Below, in pieces: positions 8,083-16,761 of a stretch of DNA of 64,000 nt. Numbering within the stretch: the first letter of the stretch is position 1; each line of letters begins with the position of its first letter. The notes under the pieces are model-generated. The model did no database searches and had not been told where the DNA came from. It worked only from the letters and a program-made list of their open reading frames with translations. A program made the translations under genes and the position numbers. The stretch comes from DASUPK01 sp963821705 (lineage in GTDB: Bacteria > Actinomycetota > Thermoleophilia > Solirubrobacterales > 70-9): assembly GCA_963821705.1 (NCBI GenBank), contig CAWGEV010000007.1, positions 682,001 to 746,000 on the forward strand. The letters are read 5' to 3'.

Positions 8083-9795
8083 GTGGATCCCTCCCTGCCC
8101 CGCCGATCCTCGAACGCGCGGTACTTTGGCCCGGTGAGGCGGGCCTCCATAGCGATCGCTGCCGGCATCGCCCTGGCGGACGCGTCGATCGTCACGCTCG
8201 GCCTGCCGTCGATCCTGATCGAGCTGAGGGCGACCGTCGAGGGCGTGGCGCTGGTCCTGGGCGTCTACACGGCCGTCCTGGCGCTGGCGCTCCTCCCCGC
8301 CGCCTGGCTCTGCCGCCGCTACGGCGACGCCCACGTCGGCGCTGCCGGCCTGGCCCTGTTCTTTGCGGCGTCGCTCGGCTGCGGCGCCTCCGACTCGCTG
8401 CCACTCCTCCTGGTGCTGCGCGGCGTGCAGGCCCTGGGGGCAGCGGGAGGGCTGGTCGCCGCGTTCGAGCTACTCGACGCCGGCAAGCCCGGCACCGGGC
8501 GCCGAATGTGGGTCGCCGCCTCGGTCTTCGGCATCGCCGTCGGCCCCGCACTCGGGGGCGCGCTCACCCAGGCGTTCTCCTGGCGGGCGATCTTCCTCGC
8601 GCAGGCGCCGATCGTCCTGCCCGGGCTGCTGGTCGCGATCCAGGCGGCGCGGTCCGAGCGTGTCGAGCCGGACGACGGCCGGGATCCCGACCGGCCCACC
8701 GGCCGGCTTCCCCTCCGGGCCGCGGCCGCCCTGGCGCTGCTCTCGGCCTCCCTCACCGCGGTCATCTTCCTGGTGGTCCTGCTGCTGGTCTCGGGCTGGA
8801 GCATCGAGCCCCTCGCCGCGGCCCTGGCGGTCAGCGTCCTGCCGGTCTCGGCAATCGCCTCCTCGCGGCTGCCGGGCAGCCCCGAGACCCGGGCGATCGC
8901 CGGCTGCCTGCTCGTGGCCGGCGGCGTCGGCTGCCTCGCGCTCATGCCCGGAGCCTCCGCGTGGTGGACGGTCATCCCGCAGGTCCTGGCGGGCGCCGGG
9001 ATGGGGATGGCCCTGCCCGCGCTGTCCGGAGAACTGATGCCCGAGCGCACCCGGCACGACGTCGCGCGCCTGCTCTCGATCCGCAACGCGGGCATCGCGG
9101 TCGCGCTGGCGGTCCTGGCGCCGCTGATCTCCTCCAACCTGACGACCACCATCGACTCCGCCCGCGAGCAGGGCACCGCCGCCGTCCTCGACGCCCGCCT
9201 CCCGCCGCAGGACAAGATCGCGATCGCACCCGACCTGTTCGGTGGCCTCAACACCGACGATCCGCGCGCCCAGCTCCAGAAGTCGATCGACGGCGCCAAG
9301 TCCGACCATCCCGACGAGGCGAGTCAGCTGACCCGGCTCGGCAACACCCTCGACGACGTCGTCACCACCGCGGTACGCAGGGCCTTCCGGCCGGCGTTCA
9401 TCGTCACCGCGGGGCTCGCTCTGCTCGCCGCCCTGGTGCTCCTCTTCGGCGCCCTCGGCGGGGCGATCGCGCGTCCCGCGGTGGCTGCGGCGGCGGCGGC
9501 GGCGATCGCCGCGGCGGCCGGCTACGGCATCGCGTTCGCCGCCACGACGCAGGTGGTGGTGCCGATTCGCGACCCCTGCCACGACCGCCAGCTGCCCGAC
9601 ACCGGAGGCATCAGCGGTGCCCTCCAGGACATCTCGCTCTCCGCCCTCGACCGCGCGGCCTGCAGCTTCCACTCGAGCAGGGAGGAGCTGCTCCTCGCCC
9701 TGTTCGACGACCGCCTCCAGCACAAGTTCGAGGAGGAGCACGGCGTCAACCCGCGGTCGCTGCTCTCCCTCGGCGGGGCGCTGCTCGGCTTCTGA
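8083..9795 (+). CDS. MFS transporter
   Basis: Major facilitator superfamily permease of 570 aa with many hydrophobic helices. These include an N-terminal helix around ASIAIAAGIALADASIVTLG, repeated glycine/alanine-rich helices, and a large extracytoplasmic or loop segment near residues 350-425. A soluble tail of about 60 residues follows the last helix, which is unusual for the family. Drug or metabolite efflux is the likely role. The GTG at 8083 is used; GTG 8134, right before the first helix, is an alternative, and neither has a clear ribosome-binding site. Two TetR-type operators lie in the divergent spacer with DUF4242. Confidence 0.85.
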   Translation: MDPSLPRRSSNARYFGPVRRASIAIAAGIALADASIVTLGLPSILIELRATVEGVALVLGVYTAVLALALLPAAWLCRRYGDAHVGAAGLALFFAASLGCGASDSLPLLLVLRGVQALGAAGGLVAAFELLDAGKPGTGRRMWVAASVFGIAVGPALGGALTQAFSWRAIFLAQAPIVLPGLLVAIQAARSERVEPDDGRDPDRPTGRLPLRAAAALALLSASLTAVIFLVVLLLVSGWSIEPLAAALAVSVLPVSAIASSRLPGSPETRAIAGCLLVAGGVGCLALMPGASAWWTVIPQVLAGAGMGMALPALSGELMPERTRHDVARLLSIRNAGIAVALAVLAPLISSNLTTTIDSAREQGTAAVLDARLPPQDKIAIAPDLFGGLNTDDPRAQLQKSIDGAKSDHPDEASQLTRLGNTLDDVVTTAVRRAFRPAFIVTAGLALLAALVLLFGALGGAIARPAVAAAAAAAIAAAAGYGIAFAATTQVVVPIRDPCHDRQLPDTGGISGALQDISLSALDRAACSFHSSREELLLALFDDRLQHKFEEEHGVNPRSLLSLGGALLGF

Positions 9796-9815
9796 CTCGC
9801 ATAGCGTCCCCGACC

Positions 9816-10004
9816 GTGACCGACGCGCCAACCCGCAGGGAGATCATCGAGCAGTTCATCCCGAACTCGCCGCACGCGGCGCAGCTCGGCATCAGGGTGG
9901 TCTCTCTCGGGACCGACGAGGCGGTGCTCGAGCTGCCCTACAAGCCCGAGCTCGCGACGATCTCGGACGTCGTCCACGGGATCGCGACGGACCGGTTCGG
10001 CTGA
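9816..10004 (+). pseudogene. Truncated PaaI-type hotdog thioesterase fragment
   Basis: The GTG at 9816 opens 62 codons that read like the N-terminus of a PaaI/hotdog-fold thioesterase: an N-terminal helix, then AAQLGIRVVSLGTDEAVLELPY and DVVHG. The family's conserved continuation after HG (central helix and remaining strands, roughly 80 residues) is missing. Instead the frame reads five codons after HG and stops at 10002-10004. The next gene begins 45 bp later, so the missing part was deleted rather than shifted. Probably non-functional. Confidence 0.65.
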
Positions 10005-10048
10005 CTGCGCAAGAATCCCCGCCCTCACACCACTCACAGGAGGCGAAC

Positions 10049-10885
10049 TTGGGACTGCTTGACGGAAAGAGCGCGATCATCACCGGCTCCGCGCGCGGAA
10101 TCGGCCGCGCCACGGCGGAGCTCTTCGTCCGCGAGGGCGCGAAGGTGCTGATCAACGACCTCGACGGCGACGTCGCGGAGCAGGCCTCGAAGGAGATCGA
10201 CGGGGAGACCGCCGTCTTCGCGGGGGACCTGACGAAGCCCGGTGTGCCGGATGAGCTGGTGAAGGCGGGTGTCGATTCGTTCGGGCAGATCGACGCGGTC
10301 GTCAACAACGCCGGCTACACGTGGGACGGCGTCGTCCACAAGATGACCGACGAGCAGTTCCAGGCGATGCTCGACATCCACACCATCGTCCCCTTCCGGG
10401 TGATCCGTGCGCTGGCTCCGTTCTGGCGCGAGGCAGCCAAGAAGGAGGCCGAGTCGGGCGAGGAGTACTTCCGGAAGATCGTCAACATCACCTCGATCTC
10501 GGGCACCATGGGCAATGCCGGCCAGGCCAACTACTCGTCAGCCAAGGCCGGCGTCACCGGCCTGACCAAGACCATCGCCAAGGAGTGGGGCTCGTTCAAG
10601 ATCAACTGCAACGCCGTCGCGTTCGGCTTCGTCGAGACGCGGCTGACCCAGGCCAAGGAGAAGGGCGAGACGATGGAGGCCGCGGGCGAGAGCACCGAGG
10701 AGGTCGCGCTCGGCATCCCGGAGCAGCTGCGCCAGATGGCCCGGATGACCATCCCGCTCGGGCGCCCCGCGGAGCCGGAGGACGCGGCCGGGCCGATCGC
10801 CTTCCTCTGCTCCCCGCTCTCGAACTTCATCCACGGGCAGGTGATCAACGTCACCGGCGGTCAGTTCACCGGGATGTACTCCTAG
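10049..10885 (+). CDS. Short-chain dehydrogenase/reductase (FabG-like)
   Basis: NAD(P)-dependent oxidoreductase of 278 aa. It has the Rossmann cofactor motif TGSARGIG near the N-terminus, NNAG, a catalytic serine in ITSIS, and YSSAK as the YxxxK pair. The C-terminus ends with the FabG-like VINVTGGQ. A TTG start at 10049 is chosen because AGGAGG lies 5 bp before it. There is an insertion of about 25 residues in the substrate loop (KEKGETMEAAGESTEE). A 3-oxoacyl or beta-hydroxyacyl-CoA reductase role in the surrounding acyl-CoA catabolism is likely but not proven. Confidence 0.88.
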   Translation: MGLLDGKSAIITGSARGIGRATAELFVREGAKVLINDLDGDVAEQASKEIDGETAVFAGDLTKPGVPDELVKAGVDSFGQIDAVVNNAGYTWDGVVHKMTDEQFQAMLDIHTIVPFRVIRALAPFWREAAKKEAESGEEYFRKIVNITSISGTMGNAGQANYSSAKAGVTGLTKTIAKEWGSFKINCNAVAFGFVETRLTQAKEKGETMEAAGESTEEVALGIPEQLRQMARMTIPLGRPAEPEDAAGPIAFLCSPLSNFIHGQVINVTGGQFTGMYS

Positions 10886-10899
10886 TCCGTGCCCGGCGG

Positions 10900-11757
10900 C
10901 TAGTTGCCCTTGCGGCGCTCCTCAGCGAGCGGCTCGCCGCCCTCGCCGGCGGCCCCACCTGGCGGCCAGGTGCCGAACCAGTTGTCCCGGGCGCCGTCGA
11001 CGGTGATCACGCAGCCTGAGAAGAAGTCGCCCGCCGGCGAGGCCAGGTAGGCCATCAGCCACGCCATCTCGTCCTCCGTGCCGAGCCTGCCGAGCGGCAC
11101 GGTGGCGGCGACGTTGTCGACGATCGCCTTCGGATACTTGGTGCGCAGCGTCTCGGTGTCGAACTGGCCGATCGCGACCGCCAGCAGCTTGATCCCGAAG
11201 CGCGCCCACTCCACCGAAAGGGTCCGCATCATGTTCTCCACCGCCGCCCGGGCGGCGCCGGTGTGCACCATCCCCGGGAAGCCCATGTGGGGCGAGACGG
11301 TGATGCTGACCACCTTCCCCGATTCCTGCGGGATGAAGGCCTTCGTGGCGGTGGCGTGGGTCATCTGCCAGGTGCCCTGGACGTTCAGGTCGATCACCGT
11401 CCGGAAGCCCTTCGGGGTGATCGCCTCCGCCGGACTCAGGAACTGCCCGCCCGCGTTGTTCACCAGGAGGTCGATCCGGCCGTGCCGCTCGACGACTCCG
11501 TCAATGAAGCTGTCGACGGCCTTGTCGTCGCGGATGTCGAGCGCCTCGAACTCGGCCCTGCCGCCCCGCTGGGCCACCTCCTCGACCATCCCCTCCAGCG
11601 GCTCGGTGCGCCGCCCGCAGCCGATCACCGTCGCGCCGAGGGCGGTGAGCTCGAGCGCAGTCGCCTTCCCGAGGCCCGTTCCGGCACCCGACACGACACA
11701 GATCTGCCCGTCGAGCAGCCCGGGCGCGAAGATTCGTGAGCTCACGCCGCTGAGCAT
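10900..11757 (-). CDS. Short-chain dehydrogenase/reductase, 2,4-dienoyl-CoA reductase-like
   Basis: A 285-aa SDR with the cofactor motif SGAGTGLGKA and NNAG. The usual YxxxK is replaced: the equivalent stretch reads MVHTGAARAAVENMMRTL, so the canonical tyrosine and lysine are absent. Loss of the Tyr/Lys pair is typical of the atypical 2,4-dienoyl-CoA reductase and peroxisomal trans-enoyl-CoA reductase type, which would suit fatty-acid oxidation here. The C-terminal tail is Gly/Pro/Glu-rich. The ATG at 11757 lies only 12 bp from the divergent GTG at 11770, so GTG 11745 may be the true start. Confidence 0.85.
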   Translation of the reverse strand: MLSGVSSRIFAPGLLDGQICVVSGAGTGLGKATALELTALGATVIGCGRRTEPLEGMVEEVAQRGGRAEFEALDIRDDKAVDSFIDGVVERHGRIDLLVNNAGGQFLSPAEAITPKGFRTVIDLNVQGTWQMTHATATKAFIPQESGKVVSITVSPHMGFPGMVHTGAARAAVENMMRTLSVEWARFGIKLLAVAIGQFDTETLRTKYPKAIVDNVAATVPLGRLGTEDEMAWLMAYLASPAGDFFSGCVITVDGARDNWFGTWPPGGAAGEGGEPLAEERRKGN

Positions 11758-11769
11758 AAGCTGGCTGCC

Positions 11770-12678
11770 GTGAAGGTGAACGCGGAGGCGATTCCCCTCG
11801 ACCAACCCCTGCCCGGCGGGACGGAGGGCGCGGCCGTGATCGTCGAGCCCATCAACGCCGGTCAGGCGCTCTGGCCGGCCACGTTCTTCGATCGCGCCGG
11901 CAGGGGGCCGATCGCCCGGATGCGCGCCCTCGGGATCGGATCGAGCCCCGAGACGTGGGAGTCGCGGCCGGTCCCGGTGTACCTGGCGCGCCACCCGAGC
12001 GCCGGGAACATCCTGGTCGACACCGGCCTCCACCCGTCGGTGGTGCGGGATCCGCGCGACAACCTGGGCCGGTTCTCCGGCCGCCACTACGAGGTCAAGG
12101 AGGGCGAGGACATCCTCTCCCAGCTCCGCAAGCGGGGGCTGGAGCCTGCCGACATCGCGGTCGTCGTGCTCACCCACCTCCACGAGGACCACGCCTCGGC
12201 GATCGAGCTCTTCTCGGAGGCCCAGTTCGTCCTCAGCGCCACCGAGTGGGCGGAGGCGACGAGCGGCCGGCTGCCGCTCCTCCGCGGCTACCACCCGAAC
12301 CACTACGACTTCGCCTTCGACTACGCCACGGTCGACTTCGACAGCGAGCTGGTGGAGTCATACGGCCCCTTCGGCCGGACCTTCGACCTGTTCGCCGACG
12401 GATCGGTGCGCCTGGCGTACACACCGGGCCACAGCGCCGGCCACACCTCGGTCATCCTGCGGCTGCCGCGACGCGACTTCGTCGTGGTCGGCGACGCGGC
12501 CTACGACTGGAAGCAGTTCCAGGGCGAGACCGAGCCGACGATGATGGCCGACGAGCACAACTTCCGGCGCTCCCTGCGCGAGCTCCAGGCGTACAGACGC
12601 ACCTACCCGTATGCGCTGATCGTCCCGGGCCACGACCCGGAGTTCTGGGAGAAGCTCGAGCCCCGCTACGAGGAGTAG
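11770..12678 (+). CDS. Metallo-beta-lactamase fold hydrolase (AHL lactonase-like)
   Basis: A 302-aa hydrolase with the metal-binding HLHEDH motif (HxHxDH), a downstream PGHSAGH histidine and VVGDAAYDW supplying the bridging aspartate. These are the dinuclear zinc-site landmarks of the superfamily. The arrangement resembles N-acyl-homoserine-lactonase-type lactonases, but the fold covers many esterases and thioesterases, so the substrate is open. Start is GTG 11770, only 12 bp from the divergent SDR. The 3' end overlaps the convergent acyltransferase gene by 13 bp. Confidence 0.87.
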   Translation: MKVNAEAIPLDQPLPGGTEGAAVIVEPINAGQALWPATFFDRAGRGPIARMRALGIGSSPETWESRPVPVYLARHPSAGNILVDTGLHPSVVRDPRDNLGRFSGRHYEVKEGEDILSQLRKRGLEPADIAVVVLTHLHEDHASAIELFSEAQFVLSATEWAEATSGRLPLLRGYHPNHYDFAFDYATVDFDSELVESYGPFGRTFDLFADGSVRLAYTPGHSAGHTSVILRLPRRDFVVVGDAAYDWKQFQGETEPTMMADEHNFRRSLRELQAYRRTYPYALIVPGHDPEFWEKLEPRYEE

Positions 12679-13463
12679 CGGCGCACCGGATCCGGCTCGG
12701 GCGCTGGCGCCGGGAGTCCCTTGCGCAGCCGCTTCAGGACGTCGCGGCGGCCGTTCTCCTCGAGGTCCACGTACATCGCGCGAACGCGATCGAAGATCTG
12801 GTTGGCCACCAGCTGCTGCTGCTCGCGGTCCGGATCGGCGTTCACCGGGAAGGTGACGGGCTCGCCGTACTGGATGGTCACCTTGGGAAACTGGAGGCGC
12901 CTCCAGCCACGGACGTGGGCCGAGCCGTGGATCGCGACCGGCACCACCGGCACGCCCGACTCGAGCGCGATCTTGCCGATGCCGCGCTTCGGCTCGCCGA
13001 GGTCACCGCTCCGCGAGCGGCCACCCTCCGCGTACATCAGCATCGTGCCGCCGTGGTCGAGCACGGTGTTCGCGGTGATGAACGCCTCCTCGTCGTGGTG
13101 ACCGCGCCGGACCGGGAAGACGCCGCCGTGCTTGAAGACGTACTTGATGAAGGGGTTCATGAAGAGCTGTGACTTCGCCATGAACTGAGCCTTCCGGGGG
13201 AGGTAGACCGCGGCGAAGAAATGGTCCATCTGGCTGAAGTGGTTGGGGGCCAGGATGACCGGCCCGTACGGGGGGACGTTCTCCACCCCGATCGCCCGCG
13301 TCCGGTAGAAGAAGATGACTGGGATGGTCAGGATGACCCGGACGAAGTTGTAGATCCAGCCGACGCCCCTGCGCGCGCTGCGGTGGTACTGGTCGAACAT
13401 CGACGCGGGGCGCGGGTCCTTGTAGACCTGCGGCTTCATGTCCTTGGGGTTGACCTTGGCCAT
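12666..13463 (-). CDS. plsC: 1-acyl-sn-glycerol-3-phosphate acyltransferase family protein
   Basis: Membrane-associated acyltransferase of 265 aa. After a basic amphipathic N-terminus comes a hydrophobic stretch (FVRVILTIPVIFFY), then the catalytic HX4D in NHFSQMD, and the glycerol-phosphate motif EGGRSRSG. These define the PlsC family, which acylates lysophosphatidate in phospholipid synthesis. It lies downstream of glycerol kinase on the same strand but is separated by a hairpin terminator, so it probably has its own promoter. Its coding end overlaps the convergent hydrolase by 13 bp. Acyl-acceptor specificity could differ; several paralogues are usual in actinobacteria. Confidence 0.88.
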   Translation of the reverse strand: MAKVNPKDMKPQVYKDPRPASMFDQYHRSARRGVGWIYNFVRVILTIPVIFFYRTRAIGVENVPPYGPVILAPNHFSQMDHFFAAVYLPRKAQFMAKSQLFMNPFIKYVFKHGGVFPVRRGHHDEEAFITANTVLDHGGTMLMYAEGGRSRSGDLGEPKRGIGKIALESGVPVVPVAIHGSAHVRGWRRLQFPKVTIQYGEPVTFPVNADPDREQQQLVANQIFDRVRAMYVDLEENGRRDVLKRLRKGLPAPAPEPDPVRRYSS

Positions 13464-13473
13464 CTCTTCCTCA

Positions 13474-13497
13474 CGAAAATCGCCGTCAGGGACGGCG
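13474..13497 (-). terminator. Intrinsic terminator of glpK
   Basis: Read on the minus strand, a perfect CGCCGTC/GACGGCG stem with a 3-nt loop is followed directly by ATTTTCG. It lies 60-83 bp past the glpK stop and just before the plsC ribosome-binding site. Confidence 0.6.
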
Positions 13498-13556
13498 ACA
13501 CGTATTGATTCCTACCCACCGATTACGCTCGGGTTACGCGTCGGGATCAACCCTAT

Positions 13557-15008
13557 TCACGCCTGCGCCCAGCCGCGGGCGCGGGTGACCGCCTCCCTCC
13601 AGCGGCCGATCAGCTCGTCCCGCTCCGACTCCGGCATCGCGGGCTCGTAGGTGGCGGCCTCGCGCCACATCTCGCGAACCTGATCCGAGGTCCAGAGGCC
13701 CGTCGCGATCCCGGCGAGGTAGGCGGCGCCGAGAGCCGTCGTCTCGGCGACCTCGGGCACGATCACGGGCACGCCCAGGACGTCGGCCTGGAACTGCATC
13801 AGCCACCTGTTTGAGACCGCCCCTCCGTCCGCCTTCAGCGCGGGGACGCGCTCGCCGGCCGCGGCCTCCTGAGCCCGCACCGCGTCAACGGTCTGGTAGG
13901 CGATCGCCTCGAGCGCGGCGCGGACGAGGTGCGCGCGGGTCGCGCCGCGCGTCAGGCCGAGGATCGTCCCGCGCGCGTAGGGATCCCAGTGCGGCGAGCC
14001 GAGCCCGGTCAAAGCCGGCACGAAGTACACGTCGTCGTTCGACTCCAGCGACGCGGCGAGGTCCTCGGTCTCGGCCGCGTGGGTGATGATCCTGAGCCCG
14101 TCCCGGAGCCACTGCACCGCGGCGCCGGTGACGAAGATCGCCGCCTCCAACGCGTAAGCCACCTCGCCGCCGAGTCCCCAGGCGACCGTGGTGAGAAGCC
14201 CCTCACCAGGCTCCGGCGCGTCGGTCCCGGTGTTGAGGAGGACGAAGCTGCCGGTGCCGTAGGTGTTCTTCGTATCGCCCGGCTGGTGACAGGCCTGGCC
14301 GAAGAGCGCCGCCTGCTGGTCGCCGGCGATCCCGGCCACCGGGACTTCGCCGCCGAAGACCGAAGTGGTCCCGTAGACCTCGGATGAGGGAACCGGCTCG
14401 GGCAGGGTCTTCGGCTCGATGCCGAGCAGCCCGCAGAGCTCCTCGTCCCAGGCCAGCTTGCGGATGTCGAACAGCATCGTCCGCGAGGCGTTCGAGTAGT
14501 CGATCAGGTGGCGGCCGGTGAGCTTGAAGGCGAGCCAGGAGTCGATCGTGCCGAAGACGACGTCGGCCGGGAGGTCGGCGTTCCGGATCAGCCATTCGAT
14601 CTTGGTGCCGGAGAAGTAGGGGTCGATCACAAGGCCGGTGCGCTCGCGGATCAGCCTCTCGTGACCCTGCTCGCGGAGCTCGTCGCAGCGGGCCGCGGTG
14701 CGGCGGTCCTGCCAGACCAGAGCGCGGTGGACCGGCTCGCCCGTCTTCGGGTCCCAGGCGACGACCGTCTCGCGCTGGTTCGTGATCCCGATCCCCTTCA
14801 GGTCCGAGCCCTGGACGCCGGCGTCGGCAAGGGCTCCGACCGCGACCTTCCGCGTCACATCCCAGATCTCCGCCGCGTCGTGCTCGACCCAGCCCGGCTT
14901 CGGAAAATACTGCTCGAACTCGCTGTACGCGCGCCCGCAGGGCCGCCCCTCGTCGTCGAAGACGATGCAGGTGCTCCCGGTGGTCCCCTGGTCGATTGCC
15001 AGGATCAT
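13557..15008 (-). CDS. glpK: Glycerol kinase
   Basis: ATP-dependent glycerol kinase of 483 aa, a normal length for GlpK of the FGGY family. It starts with the phosphate-binding IDQGTTGST; NQRET, WQDRRT and the C-terminal GGAVSN phosphate loop follow. It makes glycerol-3-phosphate for lipid synthesis or catabolism. No glpF or glpD is adjacent. It is followed on the same strand by a hairpin terminator and plsC, which uses acylated glycerol-3-phosphate, a possible functional link. A glycosyltransferase gene lies 15 bp upstream on the same strand, so the two may share a transcript. Confidence 0.96.
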   Translation of the reverse strand: MILAIDQGTTGSTCIVFDDEGRPCGRAYSEFEQYFPKPGWVEHDAAEIWDVTRKVAVGALADAGVQGSDLKGIGITNQRETVVAWDPKTGEPVHRALVWQDRRTAARCDELREQGHERLIRERTGLVIDPYFSGTKIEWLIRNADLPADVVFGTIDSWLAFKLTGRHLIDYSNASRTMLFDIRKLAWDEELCGLLGIEPKTLPEPVPSSEVYGTTSVFGGEVPVAGIAGDQQAALFGQACHQPGDTKNTYGTGSFVLLNTGTDAPEPGEGLLTTVAWGLGGEVAYALEAAIFVTGAAVQWLRDGLRIITHAAETEDLAASLESNDDVYFVPALTGLGSPHWDPYARGTILGLTRGATRAHLVRAALEAIAYQTVDAVRAQEAAAGERVPALKADGGAVSNRWLMQFQADVLGVPVIVPEVAETTALGAAYLAGIATGLWTSDQVREMWREAATYEPAMPESERDELIGRWREAVTRARGWAQA

Positions 15009-15023
15009 CGGCCGAGACCGTAT

Positions 15024-15707
15024 CTAGCGCCGGGCGCGCACCGCGCGGCGGATGTCCCGAAGCTGCGCGGCGCGATGGAGGAAGCCCGCCGGCGTGCGCC
15101 GGGTAGCACGATGCTCGATCGGCAGCTCGATCTCCTCGAGCCGGCGGCCGGACCTCACCGCGTCGATCGAGATGCCGGTCTCGAGCCCCCAGCCCTCCGC
15201 GAACGGGAGCAGGTCGCGCAGCGTGGAGATCCGCATCGCGCGCTGGCCCGAGAGCGGAGAGTCGAGATGCGCCCCGCAGAGACGCTCGACCGATCGGCGG
15301 GCGTACCCGAGCGTGATCCCGAGGCCTCCCCCCTCCGGGTCGGCGAAGCGCCCGATCGCCAGGTCGCAGCGGCCCGACTCGACCGCTTCGACCAGGTCCA
15401 CCAGCCGCCCCGCAGTTTCGCCCAGGTCCGCGTCGCACAGCAGGACCGCGGCGCCATCGCCGAACTCCCCGACCGCCGCCTCGGCCGCCGCGCCGAGGTT
15501 GGCGCCCTTCCCGTGCGGACGGCGCCGGCTGATCAGCCACGCTCCGTGGCGCATGGCCTCCTGCTGTGTCCCGTCGGTCGAGGCGTCGTCGGCCACCATC
15601 AGCCGAGCCCCCGGGAGGGCGCCGGCGAGCGCGTCCAGCGCCGCGCCGATCCGCTCGACCTCGTCTTGCGCGGCCACGATCACCACGCGGGCGGGTTCCG
15701 GCGTCAC
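15024..15707 (-). CDS. Family 2 glycosyltransferase
   Basis: Soluble GT-A glycosyltransferase of 227 aa. It has the nucleotide-binding ADDASTDGT, the metal-binding CDADLGE (DxD-type), and an acceptor-side SGQRAMR. There are no membrane helices, unlike polyprenyl-phosphate mannosyltransferases of this family. The last 30 residues are rich in arginine and may associate with membranes. The GTG start at 15707 is divergent from the biotinyl-domain gene across 24 bp. The sugar donor and acceptor cannot be read. The downstream glpK follows by 15 bp, so the pair may be an operon without an obvious shared pathway. Confidence 0.85.
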   Translation of the reverse strand: MTPEPARVVIVAAQDEVERIGAALDALAGALPGARLMVADDASTDGTQQEAMRHGAWLISRRRPHGKGANLGAAAEAAVGEFGDGAAVLLCDADLGETAGRLVDLVEAVESGRCDLAIGRFADPEGGGLGITLGYARRSVERLCGAHLDSPLSGQRAMRISTLRDLLPFAEGWGLETGISIDAVRSGRRLEEIELPIEHRATRRTPAGFLHRAAQLRDIRRAVRARR

Positions 15708-15731
15708 CGGCGACTATCGTCCCGGCGGAAG

Positions 15732-15944
15732 ATGGCGGACGTGGAGGCGCACATCACCGGCACAGTCTGGAAGATCGAGGTCAAGGTCGGCGACCAGGTC
15801 GACGAGGGGGACACCGTCGTCATCCTCGAGTCGATGAAGATGGAGATGCCGGTCGAGGCCGAGGATCCCGGGAAGGTCTCGGAGATTCGCGTCGAGGAGG
15901 GCCAGTCGGTCTCGGAGGGCGACGTCCTCGTCGTCCTCGAATAG
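15732..15944 (+). CDS. Stand-alone biotinyl (biotin carboxyl carrier) domain
   Basis: A 70-aa protein consisting only of a biotin/lipoyl-attachment barrel with the ESMKMEMP motif; the lysine between the two methionines is the biotinylation site. Stand-alone carriers of this size serve multi-subunit acyl-CoA or pyruvate-type carboxylases in actinobacteria. No carboxylase subunit is in the window. The crotonase gene follows 10 bp later on the same strand, which suggests an acyl-CoA context. The bioBFD genes 5 kb away could supply the cofactor. Confidence 0.93.
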   Translation: MADVEAHITGTVWKIEVKVGDQVDEGDTVVILESMKMEMPVEAEDPGKVSEIRVEEGQSVSEGDVLVVLE

Positions 15945-15954
15945 CCTCAGCCTC

Positions 15955-16761
15955 ATGACCGAGGAGTTGGCCGGGGGGAAGCTGTTGGTGGACGAGCCCG
16001 CGGAGTCGGTGGCGCGCGTGATGCTCAACCGCCAGGACTCCCGCAATGCGCTCGACCACGAGCTGCTCGATGGACTGGCGGCGGCGATGCCGACGCTCGA
16101 CCGCGGCATCGAGGTTCGCTGCGTCGTGATCACGGGAGCGGGCAAGGCCTTCTCGGCGGGCTACGACATCGCCGGGATCCCCTCCGAGACCTTCGAGCGG
16201 GACGCCGAGGCGCTTGTCGCCCACCCGTTCCACGCGGCCCTGGAGGCCGTCGCCGCGCACCCGTGGCCGGTGATCGCGGCCATCAACGGGCACGCGCTGG
16301 GTGGCGGCCTGGAGCTGACGCTGACCTGCGATCTGCGCATCTGCGCCCGCGGCGCGAAGCTCGGGATGCCGCCCGCGAAGCTCGGCCTGGTCTACGGGCA
16401 CACCGGCCTCCAGCGGTTCATCGACGCGATCGGCGTGCCGCGCACCAAGGAGCTCTTCCTGACGGGGCGGAACTACCCCGCCGACCGCGCGGAGGAGATC
16501 GGGCTGGTGAACGAGGTCGTCGACGACGGCGAGCTTGAGCCCGCCGCGATCGATCTGGCGGCTGAGATCGCCGCCAACGCCCCCCTCTCGATGAGGGGCA
16601 ACAAGCACGCGATCGACACGCTCCGCTCCCATGACCGGCTGACGCCGGAGCAGGAGCGCGAGCTCATCGAGCTGCGAGAGTCCTGCTTCGGGTCCGAGGA
16701 CTTCCGCGAGGGCATCGCCGCGTTCGCCGAGAAGCGCAAGCCCATCTGGAAGGGCCGCTAG
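15955..16761 (+). CDS. Enoyl-CoA hydratase/isomerase (crotonase) family protein
   Basis: A 268-aa crotonase-fold protein. The oxyanion-hole motifs are AFSAGYDIAG and GHALGGGLELTLTCDLRIC. At the position of the second catalytic glutamate of enoyl-CoA hydratases the sequence reads MPPAKLGLVYGHTG, lacking the usual E-x-x-x-G pattern, so hydratase activity is uncertain and another crotonase reaction is possible. It probably acts on acyl-CoA thioesters in the cytoplasm. It starts 10 bp after the biotinyl-domain gene. Its TAG stop interlocks with the convergent MMPL stop in a shared CTAG. Confidence 0.88.
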   Translation: MTEELAGGKLLVDEPAESVARVMLNRQDSRNALDHELLDGLAAAMPTLDRGIEVRCVVITGAGKAFSAGYDIAGIPSETFERDAEALVAHPFHAALEAVAAHPWPVIAAINGHALGGGLELTLTCDLRICARGAKLGMPPAKLGLVYGHTGLQRFIDAIGVPRTKELFLTGRNYPADRAEEIGLVNEVVDDGELEPAAIDLAAEIAANAPLSMRGNKHAIDTLRSHDRLTPEQERELIELRESCFGSEDFREGIAAFAEKRKPIWKGR

